A stretch of DNA of 64,000 nucleotides from Lunularia cruciata. Lineage: Eukaryota; Streptophyta; Marchantiopsida; Lunulariales; Lunulariaceae. The DNA is taken from the NCBI GenBank assembly GCA_948567375.1, contig OX419758.1, forward strand, positions 57,541,001 to 57,605,000. The letters run 5' to 3'. The notes beneath the pieces are model-generated. The model made no database searches, was not told where the DNA came from, and saw only the letters and a program-made list of their open reading frames with translations. Shown here piece after piece: positions 60,101-64,000 of the stretch (its first letter is position 1; the number at the start of each line of letters is the position of its first letter). Both the position numbers and the translations under genes were made by a program.

Positions 60101-61325
60101 TTCAGATTAAAATTCTTAATCATCATGAAATCTTCAATTTTACTATATCAATTGACTTTTAAAGGATATTGATTAACAAAGAAAAAGCTTTATGAATAAA
60201 TTGATTTACATCATTTGCATATCTAAGAAATAATCAAAATTTAAAATTAAAATTGAAATAAATTGTGGGAAATTTATCTCCAATAATTTTTTTAGTGATT
60301 AGCTAATGGACTTTCAAATGCCACATTAATGCTTGCATATGGAAAAAAATTTTAATTCTCTAATACTAAGGTCAATTTCATAGAACTAAGATATATTAGT
60401 TACAAATTATTCATTGATTTTCCAGTACTAATATGAAGACCATGATATTATCTTTATCATGATTCCTTAATCTATGTATCTTAAATAAACTTAAAATAAA
60501 ATAAAATAAAAATTTAAAAAATTTCCCTTATGCAATTAGATTATTTTTGAGCTAGTTCCTTGTTGGAGTGCTCCATGGTATTTCAGGTCCTCTACACACA
60601 TATAATCTTGCATCAACCAAACCAAAAAATACTTTACAACAAGAATTATTTTAGATAATGAAAATGAATTTATTGAGTAAAGTTGGTCTATTAGAAAAAA
60701 TGATATTTCAAATCAATCCATCATAAATAATAGAAATAATATCAAACAGTTCAAATGTTAAACTATATATTTTGCATACATATAGATGACATTACTCAAT
60801 TAATGAAAAAGGATTGTTTGTAGTTAGAAGGATCTAAACTTACCAGACATTTATGTTGATATTTCCAAGATACATTGCAAAAATATATACCCTAAAGGAA
60901 AGAAGAAAAATAATACAAAGCACCAAGAGTGCAAAGAATGAAACCAAGGGGAACAAACCACAATATAGCAAGCCCAAGATCTCCAAACCACACTAAGGGG
61001 GGAGGCCACAAACCAACAAGCCAAAAATTGACAAGAAAACTATTATTGGACTGAGTGATAGAAGTCCTCTAGTGGCATAACCGGTAAGTGAAGGGAAGTG
61101 CCCTATACATGGTGGGTACTCTTACTACTGCTCATCTATGTAGACTCTAGGCAAAAGAGCGTTGTAGTGTTATAAAACTCTCTGTCAAAAGTAGGAGGTG
61201 AGCATGGCTTCGGAACTAGCTATTGCTTCTCTCTTCTATGAGGAACCTCGTGTTGCATTCCTAAGTAATCCATTAAGGTGGTGATGAAGGTGCCAAAAAT
61301 CTCCATAGCCAAAGGAATGAAGGTA
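57114..61325. other. AT-rich gene-poor DNA
   Basis: No gene, tRNA or recognisable element. Between 58900 and 60900 the sequence is extremely AT-rich. ORFs at 57397-57612 and 58524-58736 (-) are short and unassigned. 60900-61320 shifts to the composition of the repeat-like sequence that follows. Confidence 0.6.
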
Positions 61326-61463
61326 AGCCATGAGGCATAATGATCCTTCTTCCTCAAGTTGCAATGGTTATTGCTACTCTTGCTTTGAAAGGTAGAGGGA
61401 AGCCATGGGGCATAATGATCCTCCTTTCCTCAAGTTGCAATGGATATTGCTACTCTTGCTTGA
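61326..61463. repeat. 75-bp tandem duplication
   Basis: Two imperfect copies beginning 'agccatgaggcataatgatcc' (61326) and 'agccatggggcataatgatcc' (61401), each ending 'ttgctactcttgctt'. It overlaps the start of an unassigned 96-residue minus-strand frame (61664-61374). Confidence 0.85.
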
Positions 61464-61765
61464 ATGCGCATTTGTGCTATTATCTCTTCTTGTAGGAGGT
61501 TTGCAACCACCACATATACAAAGTATGGCTACCATCCGTGAATATAACAAAATTTTCTCACACTCAACATAGAGGTAGTCATGGTAAGTCCAACCATTGC
61601 TAAATCTATACTTGGGACCATTAGAATCAAATGAGTTGAGCCATTGTATTTTGGATGGTGTCATGAACTTTGGTGGGCTCTCCTCTTACAATACACCTTA
61701 ATAGATATATGCCATGTGTGTCATATATGGAACCACATACGCACTGTTTTGGAAGCCCTAACAAG

Positions 61766-62516
61766 TGTAATACCAATAGCTAGATATATTATCCAGAGGT
61801 GAAAATTGACTTGGTAACATCTAGAAAGATGCTAGGTATGATGGGCTAGGAAAATTAGATAGAAGTGTCACTAAAAGAGCACTTTTACTTATAGAGTAGG
61901 AGCCAAAAATAGCTTGAAAATGTAATACCAATAGCTAGACATATGAACTAGAGGTGAAAATTTGATTCTTAACATCTGGGAGGATGTTATAGATAATGGA
62001 CTAAGTAGATCAGATAGAGGAATCACCAAGAGAGTACTTTTACTAATAGAGTAGGAGCTGAGTATAGCTTGAACTTCAAAGACAATTTTGGAGGCCTAAA
62101 CGGATGAATTAGGCCTCAAAATTGTTTGTAAATTGTCTCTAATAGAGTGAAAGCTAGTTTTCCCTACCCCAGGCTTGTATCATCAAGAGCTTTCCAATAG
62201 TACCTCATCCACATGATTTAGAGATTCCTACAAGAATACTCTCTAAAGATTCTATTTGGTCAAAGATAGTTTGACCAACCAGATAGGATAAGAACTGACA
62301 TGCCACCCATGTATGAAACTAATCTAAGGGTAGAGCTCATTGCCATCTCACCAATCCATGTATCTGATCCAAGAGTGGAGCTTCTTTTGGGGATGTTTCC
62401 CTTTGCTATACAGTAAAGTCAAGGTGCTCTTTTGAGGCATTGGAAGATTGAGTGTGAAGCTTGTGTTTCTTCTCACGTGTTTCTTTTAAGGTCTCTTATT
62501 CTCAAAATATTTCAAC
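61766..62516 (+). mobile_element. LTR-family copy related to the solo LTR at 13.5 kb
   Basis: Starts TGTAATACC at 61766, matching the terminus of the 741-bp LTR, and follows it in order: the ~155-bp internal duplication (second unit from 61921), 'ttttggaggcctaaacggatgaattaggcctc', 'gtttgaccaaccagatagga', 'ccaagagtggagctt' and a TATA-like 'gctatacagtaaagtcaaggtgctc'-type stretch. The 3' end is placed at about 62516 ('atatttcaaca') and is uncertain. No clear target duplication was found. Confidence 0.75.
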
Positions 62517-64000
62517 AAGGTTGGATTAGAGAGACCTAACCATAAGTAGAGTGCAATGGAGAACTCTTGAAATGTGAAATGAAAATCCCCTATCAAAGGA
62601 GAAGCATGGAGCCAAGCTTTGGAACCTTTCCCTCTAGATGAAAGAATCCTAACTCTATCAAATAGTAGTGCATCAATGAGGATATTAGTAAGGGTGTAGG
62701 TGCTCCTTGATATTTGCTTGAATCTTCTTGGAGTCTTGTGTAACAAAGTAAGAAAACATTGGGAGTGTAGGACCTAGCACTAGCCAACCATAGATAACTT
62801 TGAAAATCATGAGTACCTAAATCCATTATCATGATAGGTGCCAATAGAAATGGGTGACCATGGTGTAAGAACGTATTAGCTAAGTAGGAGACCACTACAT
62901 CCCATGCACCTATAAAGGTGATTGGTGCAATGGTCTCTTGTAATATGAGATCACATCCTCCCATGGGTATAAGAACGACTATCTATAGTCTACACCACTC
63001 CTTTGATAGCTATGGGAGCATACATGATCTTAAGAGAGTGGAGAAGGTATGGCGTATGGTGCTATCAAAGGTGTATAAGTGTGGTAGAAGTGTCTATGTA
63101 GGAGGTACATGTGAGTTAGGTAGGATGCTTAGGAGAGATAACTATATACTAATATGGAGTAAGCTACTTATGCATTCCACAACATAGGGTGTAAGTGAAG
63201 ATGAGTTGTAGCTTGCACAAGTATGTTCAAGATGAACATGTTGCAATAATCTTCCTCTCAGAGTAGAGATCCCAATGCTCTCATGCCTCTTATGGGGAAT
63301 TGGAATATTAGTGTGAAATTTGAGGGGGTGAGAACCGTATGTAGGCTCCATACCATGCATTTATGAGTTTGAACTCATAAATCCAAGGTCTTTAAGCTGC
63401 ATGTGAAACCCACTATGGCATGCACTACATCCTCCATAGGGCTTAAGATGTGGATATAATCAAAGAAGGATGGAAAGAGACATGATAGAAAAGTGGCTAT
63501 AACCTCCCATAAAGCAATGTAGTGAGCTACCACAAAAGAGGTCTCCCAAGGACATCTCCTTGGCATATAAATGCAAGTTGTGTGGGTCTCATGTGGTAAC
63601 ATGCTGACTATATAGCAAAGGGATCTCTATGCCCTAGAATGTGTGAACAAATAGAATCAAGGATGGGATTTGATCTCTTGTTGAGCAGAGAGCACAAAAC
63701 AAAGTTGGACTAGAAATAGTATTGAATCTATTAGAGACATCCATTTGGAAAACCACCCAATTGGGTTAAAGATCCAAGGATACTCTGATGCTAGCAATAA
63801 TTGTCTCACAACACCCTAGAGTGGCCATGACAAACTGATGTGGAGACAACAATGAAGAAAAATAGTGTTGTAGTTGTAAGCAAATAGAATGAGAGACTAA
63901 ATATAGAAAGACATCCACAATAGCAATGGAGTGAGAACCAAATATATAATTTGATAGAGATAAGAGATGAGATGCACCAAATAGATGAGTTGCACTACTA
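62517..64000. other. Unassigned repeat-like sequence to the window end
   Basis: Several moderately long frames occur on minus (62964-62593, 123 residues; 63360-63142; 63602-63375) and one on plus (62918-63187). Codon use is plausible for decayed coding DNA, but no domain is recognised. The stretch follows the LTR copy directly and could be the internal part of its element. Confidence 0.3.

Overview
The window looks like nuclear DNA of a land plant. The evidence is a chloroplast-targeted aldo/keto reductase with nine exons, a plant-type PPR protein, a plant GT47 exostosin-family glycosyltransferase, eukaryotic RPL19 with a telo-box upstream, and AT-rich gene-poor stretches full of decayed LTR retrotransposons. 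Introns are short (165-472 bp) with GT-AG ends. Together with the Ty3/gypsy family seen here this suggests, but does not prove, a seed-free plant (bryophyte, lycophyte or fern grade).

Layout. 1-8 kb: unassigned sequence, a dispersed repeat, and a two-exon PPR gene (2888-4690, +). 8.5-13.2 kb: a Mutator-like transposase relic, then AT-rich DNA with a 120-bp tandem duplication. 13.2-17 kb: a long, broken, unidentified coiled-coil gene (-) interrupted by a solo LTR with a clean 5-bp target duplication. 18-27 kb: two oppositely oriented halves of one Ty3/gypsy family. An LTR with gag and protease lies on +. RT, RNase H, integrase and a PHD finger, followed by an LTR, lie on -, preceded by the C-terminal half of a DNA cytosine methyltransferase domain. 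27-28.8 kb: pol relic of a second gypsy element (-). 28.8-33 kb: LTR fragments and small repeats. 33-36.4 kb: unassigned DNA, a degenerate tandem array and a tRNA-Ala(AGC)-like gene. 37.3-38.8 kb: GT47 (+). 40.2-43.6 kb: aldo/keto reductase (-). 44.1-48.2 kb: repeat relics. 48.7-50.2 kb: an organelle-like GC-rich patch with a 17-bp hairpin, then a twin-CX9C protein (+). 52.3-53.4 kb: RPL19 (-), with a 70-bp duplication across its first exon/intron junction. 54.4-57.1 kb: two 730-bp direct repeats, each carrying a 64-bp palindromic array. 57-64 kb: AT-rich DNA, another copy of the solo-LTR family and unassigned repeat-like sequence.

The five confident genes (PPR, GT47, AKR, twin-CX9C, RPL19) are independent housekeeping or organelle-directed genes, not a cluster. 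The most notable content is the gypsy lineage that carries both a DNMT3/DRM-like methyltransferase and a PHD finger. All copies here are broken. Exon boundaries were set by reading frame, splice consensus and protein family, without transcript data.
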